Source: Latrodectus hesperus
Lineage: Eukaryota; Arthropoda; Arachnida; Araneae; Theridiidae
Length of the DNA stretch: 64,000 nt
Reading direction: 5' to 3'
Assembly: GCA_037975125.1 (NCBI GenBank)
Contig: CM075853.1
Coordinates: forward strand, 24,317,399-24,381,398
Every line of letters starts with the position of its first letter. The stretch's first letter is position 1. The notes under the pieces are model-generated. The model saw nothing but the letters and a program-made list of their open reading frames with translations. It was not told the origin of the DNA and searched no databases. This document shows, piece after piece, positions 1 through 36,600 of the stretch. A program made the position numbers and the translations under genes.

Positions 1-548
1 ATTCAACATGAATTCCACAAATTTACTAACTGAAAGAAATGTACATTGAAAAACAATAAGAAATGTACAAGAAAACAATAAATAAAATTATCACACATAT
101 GTTAGTCCATAAAAAATTAACTTTTAAAATTCTAGTCACACAATGTAAATGAAACAACCACTATGTATATATAAAAGGAAAGAAGTCAGAATAACATTTA
201 AAATCAAAACATTTTTCCACGCCACAGATAAATCTCATCATTGCATTTAAAAAATAGCAACTGAAAATAAGTGTATAAGTACCTACATTAAAGAGTCCCA
301 TAAGGAATGAGTTCACTTAACATTAACTTACAGTTTATGTAGATGAGAACAATATGTGAGTTTGATATAATGTACAAAAATGCTAAACATTTTAAAATGA
401 TTCTATTAGTCACTTTAAAGCAAATAAGTTTTTTTTTATTAAGATTACGTGAAATTTTTCATCAGATGGATAAATTGAATTAAAATTATAATTAATTCAT
501 AAAAATTTAAAAGACAAAAAAATATTTTTATGACTAAAATATACAAAC
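1..548. other. MPHOSPH10 intron 9 (partial)
   Basis: AT-rich, no coding block on either strand that fits MPP10 or anything else. The next MPHOSPH10 exon lies further left. Confidence 0.7.
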
Positions 549-23392
<22,844 letters not shown>

Positions 23393-23793
23393 TTTTAATT
23401 TGATTCAAATGATAACAGCAATAAAAAATTTAATGATTTCGTTTACATAAGTATAAATCTATCCGATCAGTCTCAAAGCATGCTTTTATTTTTCATCTTT
23501 GTTTTGCTAACATCAATCAAAACAAAACAATTAGATGAGTAGATTAGATGTATTCTTCCTGCTCTGAAAAATAATTAATTTAGATTATAGTGTAGATTTT
23601 ATATTAACATTTTCTTTGATTCAGAAAGTTATTTCTAATTTAAATTTTAAATTATAAAAACATCCTTTCAAAAATTAATTAAATTAAAATTCCTTATTTA
23701 ATTTTTTAAAATCAAAATTAAGCAGTCAGAAAACAACCTATCCGTTCTTCTATTTTTCGCACTTTTCGCTTTGTCCTGTTTGTTTTGATTCAG

Positions 23794-24022
23794 GGGCGCT
23801 CCGTGGCTGAGTGGTCTGAAGCATCACCGCTAATCGCTTGAGAGCGTAGGAGTGTGGGTTCGATTCCCACCGTGGCTCTGGGTGTTTTCTTCGTTATTCT
23901 TCTGTGGTCGTACATCTGTCATTGTGCTATTTGTCCTATTATCGACGAAGACTTACAAGCGGATCTCAAGAATCAAGCATACAAGTCTGAATATATGTAA
24001 TGTAATAAAATAAATAAATATA
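23794..24022 (+). mobile_element. tRNA-derived SINE (family A) with 11-bp target duplication
   Basis: TTTTGATTCAG flanks it at 23783-23793 and 24023-24033. The head has box A TGGCTGAGTGG and box B GGTTCGATTCC of a Leu/Ser-like tRNA, then an unrelated body and an AATAAATAAATA-type tail. The acceptor stem does not pair well, so it is not a working tRNA gene. It lies about 400 bp upstream of MPHOSPH10. Confidence 0.88.
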
Positions 24023-25116
24023 TTTTGATTCAGTGGTTTTTGATTGACTTCGAGTTCCGGATGTCGTTTTAAATGTTTATAATTGATTTATCGACTAATA
24101 TTTTGTAGGAAAAAAATGAAAGCGAGTTTTGCATTATATTCTTTTTAATTTTCTATTGAACAAATTACATATTAACTTTTTAAAGGTAAAAAGATTTAAT
24201 TTATTAATATTTTTTATATGCAGTTTTGCTTTTCCATATTTTAAAAATTTTATTATAAGTTTTATGAATAACTAAAAATGAAGACTTTTAGAAATAGTTA
24301 TTCTATAATGTAAACAATGCATAATTTTTGAATAGTTTAAATTTAAATTAATTTAATTTTATTTTCAACATCTTGTGAACAGAATATTTATCTAATACCA
24401 TTATGCTGGTATTGTGATAACTCGCTTTGAGTTTTATTAATTTCATTGCGACTTATTTTTATAAACTTTACTTAAAATAATTGTAGTGCTCCTATTTTGT
24501 TCTTGATTTTCTCGTTGAATCTTGTGAGCATTTTCATACAATTCATAACATGCAATTCTAATTCGCTTAATAAATGTCAATTTCTCCTGATTTTATGTCT
24601 TCAAACTTTATTAGCTTATTGTTTTGATTCTCACAGAAAAACTGTGAATTATTAAAAATTAATGTTTAACAAATTTTTCTAAAATTAGATTGGTGATCAA
24701 ATTTAGCTTTCCAATTGACTTTTTAAAAATAGCGTACATTATTCAAGTGTTATATATACCTTGTCAGAATCGTCTTTGGTAAAATCCTAGTATAAAAGCC
24801 TCGTCTTTTTGTATTTTCTGATATTAATCAATAATGTTATTAAAAAGTGTTCTCATTAAAAGAGCTAGGAAAAAACTAACTTATGAGCAACGAGCTTTTA
24901 AAATCTATGACAAGAAGGATTTTTTCTCTGAAGATTACTGATAATCTTTTGGAATAAATGTGATTAATTGGAAGCTTTGATATTAGCAAAAATTTGCTGT
25001 GCTAAATATTTATCCTTTGTTATGGAAAATACTTGATCTTTTAAATAAAAGTTTTTTTAAACAAATTAGTTTTTAATAAATTAGAATATATACAGAAATA
25101 ATCACATTTTACTAAA

Positions 25117-25381
25117 CCTGTGGCACTGCAATCCATAAGGAAGTCAAGGCCTACAGTGTTCATATTTAATTTCCTGACCGAGGGCCCTGGGTTGCAAGCA
25201 TATGTTACTGTTAAGTTATCAGTTTAACTCAAAGCCCCCAGTGTTGAATTCTCAACCATGTTTAGTACTCAGTTTATTGATCCACTGAAGGATGAAAAGC
25301 TGAGTCAATCTTTCCCAGCTTGAGAATCGAATCTTGGACCTGTGCCTTGGAAGCATGATGCTCTACCACTTAGCCATCAAG
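25117..25381 (-). repeat. tRNA-derived SINE (family D), minus orientation
   Basis: Read on the minus strand, it starts with a tRNA-like head (TGGCTAAGTGGTAGAGC, then GATTCGATTCTC). It continues with GACTCAGCTTTTCATCCTTC, GGATCAATAAACTGAGTAC, and a body to about 25117. The TTCATCC...GATAAA...GTAC pattern is like the conserved domain of SINEs in many invertebrates (cephalopod-type). No target duplication was seen. Confidence 0.75.
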
Positions 25382-26499
25382 CTTATTCCTTTATTATTAT
25401 TATTCAGAATAATGAATTACAATATTATTAGAGCTTACAAGATTTCATTATTATTTAGTAATATATTTTTATTTTATTCTGTTACTCTTTCGGTAACTGT
25501 GTACTTTAAACTTGTGGAAGCACCACACTCTTAATGTAAAAATTAGTAATTTGTAAAACTAGATGATAATAAAATAATTCAATCTCTGAAATGAATTAAT
25601 AAGCTGTACTACAGTAAATATTCATTTTTATAAAGTGCTAATGTATGCGAGCACTCACATTATAAAATAGTGACTAGTCCCTACCATAAAACAGTGACTC
25701 ATAATTTTACTTCCCGTTTATGAACTAAAATTTTAAAAACTTTTTTTAAAAATTTTTATTCCTGACAAAAAGTTTTTATTTTTTGTGATTTGGTAATTTT
25801 TTTATTTGATTTCCATTTTATATAACACTTAAAAACTTGATTCATTCTTGAACAACAAAACAGTGCATTCAAACATTCAAGACATTATGAGAACGATAGT
25901 TAAAGATAGATGAATAACTGATATTTATTGGAAAATAACTGTGATGCTGAAATCGACTCCTATCCTCTTTGCATGTAAGAAGACAGAAAAGGGAAAAGCT
26001 TTCTCTCCAGCCCATACATTCATTAGAACATAGAAAAGAGAAAAAAGTTTGAGTTCTATAGTTGGTTTCATTTCATCTGAACAATTCAACTTATGAAGTT
26101 TAATTTGTTGAGAGGAAGATAGAGCATGTTTCATTGAGGAATAATCACAGTTGAAAAAATTAACATGTTTATCAGTTCAAGTAAAAGAGAAAATTCTAGC
26201 AGACAAAAATGTATTTAATAAGACAAAAATATAGAACTCTTAAGAACCTCTCAATTTAAAAAAACTAAAAAAAAATGTTTATTAAAAGGAAACTACTAGC
26301 AAAAGTGCTCCCTCTCAAAAATATTGTAGAGGCAAAGCCTAAACTGAAAAAATTAGCTTACTTGGCTGAGAAAAATGAATGGAATGAACATTCCTGTTAA
26401 TAGTAATTAAAGTTTCTATGAAGTTGAACATAAAAGCTTTCAAAACATCAGATGATTGGCTCCAAAAAATTAAAAACAGATATGGTGTGAGCTTTAGAA

Positions 26500-26706
26500 A
26501 ACTGTGTGGTGAAAAAAGAGAGAACTTCAAACTTTCTTCCCTTTAATGGATCTATAAAACTGAGTTCCAAATATACTTGGGAATTAAACACTGGGGATTT
26601 CATGGGGTTGGGCTCACCACTTAACTAAGACATATGCTTCACAACCCTCGATCATGAAAACAGGAATGGCCACTGTAGGCCTTCTATCCATGGGGGTGTC
26701 ATGGCA
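26500..26706 (+). repeat. SINE family D, plus orientation, head lost
   Basis: The reverse complement of this stretch aligns with 25117-25330 (GGCCTACAGTG, AAGCATATGT, CCCCAGTGTT, GATCCA). The tRNA head is not recognisable. Confidence 0.65.
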
Positions 26707-27494
26707 TTGAATTTCCAAACTGTAATATTATATTACTGGTATACAAGTGGTTTCTTTCTAATAATTCTTATGGATTTTTGCTTAAAATGTCAATGTAGCT
26801 TTTTACTTAGTTATCTATATTAAAGTGTTTATAAACATATAGATTATTTTTGAATTTTTCTCTCGTTAATTTCCATATATCATTAAAGCTTTTGAAATTA
26901 TACAAATGTAAAAGAACAAAAAATTAATATCTAAATATTTTACTATGAAGACTTAAAATATTATAAATCTTTACTTCTTTAAAATAAATGAAAGAAATTC
27001 TTTTTTTAATTTTGTTTTCATTATATTCATTCCTAGTTATATTTTAATTTTCATAAAGTGTAAATACTATGGCTATTAAATTAAATAGTGTTGATTCTGT
27101 AAAACATCAAAATATTAGAGATGGACATTTCAATAATTTAATGTTACATATTTATTATAATCTGAAAATAGAATCAAATATTGTATGCTGTTATTTCAAA
27201 ATTATATTAAAACTTTTAAAATATGCTTTGAATTTCTTTTGTTGATATCTTTTCTATACGACAGATCTAGTAATTTTCTCAGCCATGTGAATTAAGAACC
27301 CCAATTGTCAAGTTCAGCAGTGTTTATTAATATCTAATAACTCTAAAATAAAGTATTTATAAAGTAACACATCATCAAAAATGACATTAAATAACAGAAA
27401 ATTGCTTAAAGATTATTTTTCTCTAAATTTATTTTACAAGTTCAGCCTTTTTCATATTCTAAAAATAATTTTGAAGTATACATCTTTTTTTCAG

Positions 27495-27658
27495 CTATGG
27501 ATGTATTTAACAGGATTCGATCAACTGTTTCAAATTTCAGCACAGTGCTTCCTGGAAATCCTGTTACTCGAGAATATGAAATAATTGATCATATCGCTAG
27601 TGCTGGGCCAGCTTTATTATGGAAAATTTACAAGGGAATAAAGAAATCTACTAAAGAA
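27495..27658 (+). CDS. SCYL2: SCYL2 exon with start codon
   Basis: Acceptor TTTTTTTTCAG, then CT and ATG at 27497. It encodes MDVFNRIRSTVSNFS, then GNPVTREYEIIDHIASAG and the degenerate nucleotide-loop region. Phase 0 donor GTATTG after ...KKSTKE. Confidence 0.93.
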
Positions 27659-30600
27659 GTATTGTTTCCTTTTAAAAATAACATTTTTTAAATAATGATT
27701 CTATGTATTTACTTTTGAATGAGTTTTCAGACTTTTTCTTACCATGTTCATAAAAATGTTGCTTATAAAAAAAATTCACTGGACAAACTTAGAAAAATTG
27801 CTTATTATCATTAAAAATAATTAATATATCTTTCTTATCTAATAGCCAGAAATTATTATTTGAATAATCATAAAGGGTTTTAATATATGCAAAATATCTC
27901 AACATTAAAATAGATATTAAATATATACTAACAATAGTAATATATTAATGAAGTAAATATAATCTTAATATATATATTAATACAAATCTTTTTCAATCAA
28001 CCAGGCACAGATTTAAAAAATTTACTATTTGAAACATTTCATAATTCTTTTCATGATAAGAACATAACTATGAATTTTCAATATTACTTTACTTTTCAAT
28101 ACAAATTTTACTTTCCCTATAATTCCGTTGTAATTTACACTTGTCAAAATTCATTTTCTTACAGCATCAGTAGTACATCCAGTGAAATGTAGTGTAAAGT
28201 GCTTCCTTTTTTTATTTTTAAAAAGAAATTTTTTATGGGATTTAGTACTTTTATCTGTTTTTTTTTTTTTTTTTTTTTTTTTTTTGTAAAAGTTTACAGA
28301 GCTATATAGATTTGGCATGATTTCAAATTTTTGCACCAAGCGCTCTACAATTATGTCGCCAACCTAAATTACGTCACTGCGTGCAATATCCGGCAACCAA
28401 TACCAATCGCGTTCAAACTTCAACTTAGAAATTGTACATTTTTTTCAAATTCCAGATATCAAAATTTGAATATTTCATTATAATTAAGTACTATAGAAGT
28501 TTTATAAAATTCTAATATTTAAAAACAAAATTTTTGAAACTCAAATTTTAATATGTCGTGCAAATGCACTCACTTAAAAATAACTTCAGTGTAGCACTAC
28601 CTACAACAGTGACAAACGGACAATAAAGTTAAATTTCTAACGTAAACAAATTTAATTTTTTATTTAAACTCGATTTTTAATATACCGAGCAATGGCACCC
28701 ACCTTAAAAAAACATTAGTGTAGCACTACCTAGTACAGTGACAACCAGGCAAGAAAGCTAACCTTCTAACGTTAACAAATTGCATTTATTATGCAAACTC
28801 AAATTTTAATTAACTGGGCTTGTGACGCCCGCCTTCAAAAAATTTCAGTACGGCACAACATGACATTAACATTAAGCACTCAATAAAGCTTATTTAAAGT
28901 TGTATTTACTTATGTAAACATTTATTTTTATAAAAACTAGAGTTTTTAATAATTCCTCTGAATGAAATTTTAATAAAAAATAAAATAATTCACCCTACTG
29001 AGAAAAGAATGTTTTTGAGAACTTCGAAGAAATCTTCTGCATTTTCTTCATGCTTTCTCCACCATACATACTCTGTGATGTATGAATCAAACTAATCGGG
29101 CACATTATTAACACCCCGTACAGAACTTAAATTGGCCAACCAAATGAAATTTCAAAATAAGATAACTTTAAAAAAATTCATGCAATATAGTTTTCAGAAT
29201 TTCAAGACAATATTTTAAAAATTATAAACAATATATCTTCCGAAAATTCAAGATAATTTACTTTAAAAAAAATCCAAAGTCCAATAGCGTGAACATTAAC
29301 GTAGCATATTCTTTAATTGTAAACAAAAAAAATTACTCATTAAACGCAAGGGTTGAACACTAAACGAATTTCGCACATGTCTTACGATCACCTTAAGTCA
29401 TAAAAGGAAAATCTCGTCATGAAAACACATTCTGAACCGTTAAGCCAGTTTGGCTCATTTTACCCTCTCTACAGTTCTCTACTCTTTGTCAAAATTCATT
29501 TTCTTACAGCATCAGTAGTACATCTGGGGAAGTGTAGTGTAAAGGGCTTCCTTATTAAATTTTTAAAAAGAAATATTTTAAAGTAATTTAGTACTTTTAA
29601 TTATTTTATTGATTTTTTTGTAATAGATTCTAATTTTTTGCTTTTTATAGTATCTATATATATTTTCAACATCCTATACAAATAAGTTCTTTTTTATTAT
29701 TATATAAAAATAATCTATCATAAAACTTATATTTCCTTCATGTTTCACTAAATAATCCTATTTTTCTATGTTTGCTTATTATTTTTGATTATAGATTTAT
29801 TATTAACTATTACTGTATTATAAAATATTAATGTTTAATTATGATGAAATATAACATATACCATATTTTTAAGCTGGTTAGAAAGAAATTTCATGAAACT
29901 GGAAACATTTGATAATGGATAAAATTCATAGTGTTTAAAATCATAATTTTAAAACTACATTTTTTAAATATTTTTTGCAAACACAATCATATGTATAGCT
30001 TTTCTATACAATAAGAATACATATTCTGCATCTTTATATTTATAAAATTATTTTATTAGTATTTCATCATTATGATAAATGTTAAAAAAGTTTATTTTTT
30101 CAATAAAGCCTAAATTTATAATTCACCCATAAAAATGTCTATCCAAGTTTTTTCAACCATAAAATTAAAATAATCAAATGATAAAAAAAATGTAAATTAT
30201 AGTTTGATAAAAAATTAATTTGGAAAAAAAAAGTTTTCTATAATTTTAGTTTGTAAATGAGGATTAAAGTTATTGCAAATATGAACTCATGTTATAGAGA
30301 TTGATAAAAATGTTTGTAAAATTTTATGAATGTTCATAATATAGAGGTTGATAAAAATGTGAAATACAATATTCCTATTCTGAACCTCTAATATGATATT
30401 AAAAATAAATAGATATTTGCATACAAAAATTAATATTCAATGACATTTTTACTTAAGAAGTATCAATTCACTCACCATAACAACAAAGTATTTTAAAAAT
30501 AATACATGTTTGCTTTATAATTCCTTACAATAAGCACTACAAGTTGTGTATTGTTAATGTAATTATTTGAATTTTTGTTACAAATGTTAAATAATCAGCT

Positions 30601-33600
30601 ATGTAATGTGCTTTTTATTAGTAAATTTTGAAAATTTTCTTACTTTTATATAGGAAGGTGCAGTGTTTGTTCTAGAAAAAAAGCTGCTTGATAAGTATTC
30701 AAAGCAAGATAAAGAATTTATTTTAGGAATTTTAAAAAAGGGTGTTGCAAATCTAACACGTTTACGACATCCTAGTATTTTAACTGTACAGCATTCTTTG
30801 GAAGAATCCAGGTGAGTGGTTAATATCTTGTTTGAACTCATATATAAATTTTATATATTGTTCTTCTTAAGTAGAGTTGTTTAATTAATATCTTATGATC
30901 AAAGAATTTTTACTACTCAATAAACAAATTTATTTGATTAAATTGTACCATCTGATATGGGTAGTTGTGTACAATTTTATGACATATTCTGATGTGTGTA
31001 AAATTCACATTGAGAGTTTTAGTAATTCTTAAGGCTAATCTATTTTTATTTTAATTAATTTAAAATTTGTGTTTGAAACATTGTATGGTATACTAAAAAT
31101 TTCAATTTGATTATTTTCTTACATTTTAAGAGTTGATTTATTTGGGTGTTATATTTATGTATTTAATTTGGAATTTATTTTGAAAATTGAATTTAAATTT
31201 TGTAAAAATAAAGTTTAAACTGTTTTATTGTTAATTTTAGTTCCTGTATATTGTCATCAAAAGGTGCATGTAAAAAAGTTTTTTCAGCATGAGGGAAGTA
31301 AGAAAGTTGTTGAATGGTGTATTAATGTTTATTGCTAATAAGTATGCACATGTATGAAGTGTGGCTCTGATATGGTGTTGTGTAATGGAAAGAATATAAT
31401 CGAGACTATAGGTGGATGTGTTGAAAGGAAGGTATCTCTGAAGATTACATGAAAAATTTGAGAAAGAATGCATTTGAAAGAATGGTTTGAGAGGAGCAAG
31501 TTGGATTTGAATTTTACTTCCTAAATGATATGCTTATAAAAAGTTGTGCATATGTTTTTATTGTGAATGATTCAGATTTATTAAAGAAGACTGACTTATT
31601 AGATGAGTTTTTGTAAAGAGATGTATGTGAAAATGAAATGATAAGTGCTGTGGGTGTTTAAAGTGAAATTCATGAAAGTAATTTTGGTGAGAGAAAATTT
31701 AATAGAGGAAAACATGTGAGTGGAAGGCAAAAGTGTTTGGCAGAATAGAAAGGGAATTAAAGAAATGTTTTTTGTGTACTTGAGAATAGGATTAAGAGCA
31801 TTTTACTAGAAATTTCACATGAACTTATTTTAGATTTTACTTCTGTATTGAGCTACTAAAGAGTGAATGATTGCCTTTGAGATGAGAGCTTTGTACTCTT
31901 GAGAGTAAATTATAGTTTAACATGATTTACTGCCAAGAGTACAATGCCCTTTTCTAATCAGCATCAAAGCTTAAAGATTGGACATAGATGCTCATACAGA
32001 TATAACCAAAGATACATAGAATCAGCAATTAAGAAATCTCTTCTGGGTAAGAAACATGTGTTAGAGAAATTTGTTTTATATCTCAGCGAATACATGTTGT
32101 GAATAATTCTAAAGCATAACATTGTATATAAAATATTGAATGCTCTAAAATGTTATTCATCTAATTGTTATTCATAATGCTTCAACTGTGATAAAGTGAA
32201 TACATTTACTATGTTTGTTATTCAATTAAATCTGCTGTTTTATGTATTAAAATATGTAATTGATTATTTATAACATAGAAACATTTGAGATATATTGTTT
32301 CTTATTAAATTGTACTGCTCAATTAAACTGGAATAATGTGTGTTAAAGCTTGGTTAGTTAAAAAGCAAGTTACTATAAAATGGATTTTATTTATGCTATG
32401 GAGTTTGAGTTACTGCTCAATTCTTTAACCATGCTAGATTGTGTAAGATGTATTTTAAAGGTTGGCACCACTGCCTATTTACCATATTTTCCTAAATATA
32501 ATCTGCAGATTATGTGTTAAAAAAGTTTTGAATTTCGTTGTGCGTATTATACGCTGCCACGGATAACCTGATAAAAAAAATTTTCCCCTTCAGAAAAGCT
32601 TAAAATAACATTTTGAAAGAAATTCTGTTTATGTTTCATAAAATAAATAAATAGCGCCACGACCCAGCTGACTTATTTTAACTGTAATAAGCATTGTCTA
32701 ATTTACGTTCAAGAACAAATTTAGTTCGTCAGAACGATAATACAGTTGCTATGGGCCAACGTCATTTCGCAATCTGTCTTCATTTGAGATGTTTTGCTCT
32801 GGAAACATTCAAATTCGTATATCGTCATGTGGAACCCAAAATGATTATGTTACACATCAAATTTTAATCTAAAAACTATAGTGAAGGCAACAACAAAAAA
32901 ATAAGCGATAAATGCATTAATGTAAGGTGACAAATAAGGCATGTGTGGTACAAAAGAAAACATGTCTCCAATGTGCAGTTCGAAAATGTCCATTTCTTTC
33001 ATTTAATTATTAACAAAACAAATATATTTTATTTTTAAAATATGTTTAACCTCATTTTAAAAGTTATTAAAAGAATTAAAATCGACAAGTTTTACTAGAA
33101 TCTTCTTGGCTCTTGATCCATGTCACACTTTGATTTCAGATTATCGCACTGTGCGTTGAGGAGAGTCCAACCTCGTTTTAAAATATATCTAACCATAACA
33201 ATATATCTAACCTCGTTTTAAAAGCTATTAAAATCTAAAAATCGATAACATTTACTAGAATCTTTTATGATCTTGATCGATGTCGTGCTTTCATCTCAGT
33301 TAATCGCACCTTTCGTTGAGGTGGATTCAAACAGATCTTTTTCATTATAAATTTTTTTCCTGTACAATTTATTATATTTTTAATCACACTATATTTTTTA
33401 TTTTATTTTGCACCACATTATCAGCAGTATTCAAATATTCGCTGAAAAAATTGCAGCGGATTATACACAGCTACATATTATACTGCGTTTTTTTTTTTTA
33501 CTCAAAAAAAAGATTGGTCTTGCAGACAATAAGCCACTGAATATTATATACAGGAAAATACGGTAATTAGAAACCAGTTTTTATTTTATGAGATAGATGT

Positions 33601-36600
33601 TATTTCTGTTGATTTAATTTATTGATCAGTTCTTCACTTGTGCCAGGACCATTGCATGCTATATTTTTTTTTAAATTTTTGTGCCACTATAATATAATAA
33701 TATATTATAGAGTTAATTAGGAACATTATTGATTTAAACTTAAAGTGTTGCTAATACATGCTTGATATTGTTACATATTGTGTATTTTTGTAATAGATTA
33801 TTAAAAGAAGTTAATTAAAAAAATTGATTTGTATATTTAATTGGTTAAGTACAAGTAGTAATGATTTTATAGTTTTGTTATATATATATATTTTTATAAA
33901 ATATTTGAAATTAACTTTCTTTTATTTCTTTATGTATCATTTCTTTGGTATAGAAATATTTGAAATAGTAATATTCAAAAGTTAAAAATGCTTAAGATTG
34001 TGATGTTCAAAGCTGGAGATTGAGTACAATCACAATTTTTAAAACAGATTTGGAGAAGTCATGTAATTCAGGTTGTTTGGAAAACTGCAGGGCTTAGTGA
34101 GAAATGGAAAATTGCATCAATCTATACCAAGTTGTTGTAGCTGTGCTCTACAGGGATTTTATAACGAAGCAGTTTTTGTGAGTTGACAGTTATAAATAAA
34201 ATACTCAGCTGAACCTCAAGGTTTCCAGCTATGAATTAATGAAATATAAGTAATGAGTTCAAAGAATACATAAGTAAATGAAATTGAAATCTCTAAATCT
34301 TATAAATTTTTACATCTTAATTTCTTTAACCTGAAAGGAAAAAAAAATATAGAGAGAGAGAGGCCCAAGCTCCAATTAAATCCCATTACCCAAACCCAAA
34401 TCTAAAAAATCAGATGAAAATATAAAGTAAAAGCAAATAAAACCTATTTCTAGATAGATTAGTGTAAAATGTAACTTAATTCAATAATAAATTGCAAATA
34501 TCAAAATTAAACTTGTATTAGGGTAAACTGCTGTTGAGGTAGAAGGATATATATTTTATTGAAAATTCTTGACAAGAAAAGAATAAAATAATAAAAGAAA
34601 TTCCTTCATCTGGGTGACTTCCCTCTCTATGAAATCTCAATATTAGTCTGAATTTAGTAAAAATATCAAGAGAAAAGCAAAGTTAATTGAATCCATGTTA
34701 ACTTATTTCAAGTATTGAAACTTGATATTGAGTAAGAAAAAAAGGAAATGACTCTAATGCAATTAATATTTTTTATTGAATGAATTTTTTGTTTGTATTC
34801 AGCTCTTCAAAAATGTGCTATGTATAAGTAAAATGTTAAGTTTTGCTATTTGTACAATAAGTTTTTAATTCTTGAATATATATGTGATAAATAATACAAT
34901 CAAACATCCTCTTCATTGATGCGCCGAACTGGCAGCCGAATGGTTAGCGCTCTTACCTTTGGTTCAACAGTTCATGGGTTCGAATCCCACCTTGGCCATG
35001 GATATTTGTAGTGGTTCGGAATTCACTTTAAACCGTAGGTTCCGATCTAGTTAGCCCTCGTGTGCAAAAAATGACTGTTGAGCGAGAAACAAATCAAACC
35101 AATCTTCATTGATGCATCGGGATTTGTCAATCTTAGCACAAGCCTTTTCAAAAACCCTTCTTACTATAAAAACTCAAAATTCTCCAGTACTAATTTTTTT
35201 TCATTTAATGATTGATCTTTTTATTTATTTAAAATTATATATTTTTCCCCAGTTTTTTAAAGTTTGTTATACCTTCTGGGATATAACTATGAATCTGCAT
35301 TTAAACTAAATGTTCATTCAGTATTTTGTAACTGTCTCAAATAAGATAAATATATTTTTTTTAACTTTTTGTGTTTTAATCTAAAATTTTAGGACATTTT
35401 TGTGTAGAATAAGCAAGTTGTCAACTTCTTGAATTGTTTTCTAGCTTTCAATTCAACAATTTGTAGGTTTGATTCCCATTTAAAAAACTTGTTCATAATG
35501 GTTCAGAGCCTACTTTAAACTGTTGGTTGTAATCAAATTAGTCCGCATGTGTAAAAAATTATCAGGAATCAAGAAGAAAAAATTACAACTCATTTAGAAT
35601 AAGTGTAAATTTTTATTTAACCAAATGATAATATTTTCTTTATATATAATTATAATTAAGAGCTGTTCTTAATTTATTTTTTAGAGAAAGCCTTGCTTTT
35701 GCAACTGAGCCAGTCTTTGCTAGTTTAGCTAATATCCTTGGTTATCAAGAAAATATGCCTGTTCCTCCTCCAAAGGCCTTAAAAGATTTTGAATTATATG
35801 ATGTTGAAATAAAATATGGATTTCTTCAGGTACATGTTTCAATATGAACATAATGTTTCATGTTTCAATAAAAATTTATGTTCATATTGATATGTTTCAA
35901 TATGAACATAAATTTTTACGTTGTTTTTTAATAGTTCTTGTTGATATTAAAGATTGAACAAAAAATGTATTATACATTTACTTCAAAAAAGCAGAAATTG
36001 ATGTAGTTATCAAGTATCAATCATACAGTTTATTTTGCTAAAATATTTATGGATTGCGTTGAAAATTCACAAGCAAAGAGAATAATTAAGATATCAATAA
36101 TTGATGTATATGTTAATTAATGCATTTAAAGATCTATTTTCAAGTGCTTAGAAATGCTTAAAAAATATTGCATTTTTAGTTCTGGAAGAAGTCCTTCAAG
36201 TAGATTATACAACAATAGATTAACACTATTACAGATGATATTTGAGTATAGCATTGCTGTATTGTTATCCATGTTTAAAATTTTTCACTTAATTTGTACA
36301 AGTTAGTCATAAATTTTTTTAAGTATAAACAGAATTACTTGTAAAATACACTTGAAATTTTTTTATCATTCTAGTAATAGCTTACTTACTATATTTTCCT
36401 GTATATTATCCACAAGCCCCGTTTTTCTAGCAAAGGAAAAAAAGCGTCGCATATTCCGTAGAGGCGTATAGTCCGCGGCAATTGTTCTGACGAATAGTCG
36501 AAAACTTATACTGCAAATAATTTGGTGCCAAATAAAATAAAAAACACACATTATGATTAAAAATATAATAAATTCTACAGAAAAAAATATTTATAGTGAT

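Larger units (their letters stand above)
23393..27494. other. Region between the divergent MPHOSPH10 and SCYL2 coding starts
   Basis: It should contain both promoters and at least one non-coding SCYL2 5' exon, because the first SCYL2 coding exon opens with a splice acceptor. I could not locate them. SINEs occupy 23794-24022, 25117-25381 and 26500-26706. Confidence 0.6.
27659..30653. other. SCYL2 intron 1 (after the start-codon exon)
   Basis: Holds the direct repeats, T28 tract and 129-bp tandem units; the right 1 kb is plain. Confidence 0.75.

Noticed and set aside
23794..23880. A tRNA-Leu/Ser gene
   Set aside because: Boxes A and B are good, but the acceptor stem does not pair and target-site duplications plus a SINE body and tail surround it.
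23393..27494. A bidirectional promoter shared by MPHOSPH10 and SCYL2
   Set aside because: The coding starts are 4.1 kb apart and the SCYL2 5' exon could not be found, so sharing cannot be supported.
28151..28339. A Lys-rich minus-strand ORF
   Set aside because: Produced by the T28 homopolymer and the repeat next to it.
28141..29602. An LTR retrotransposon with ~115-bp LTRs
   Set aside because: The repeats do not start with TG or end with CA, no primer-binding site or polyprotein is visible, and the insert is only about 1.2 kb of tandem repeats.
30599..30841. An 80-codon minus-strand gene
   Set aside because: Antisense shadow of SCYL2 exon 2.
31230..32050. A decayed reverse transcriptase
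   Set aside because: The composition hints at former coding sequence, but no RT motif or frame of useful length could be recognised on either strand.
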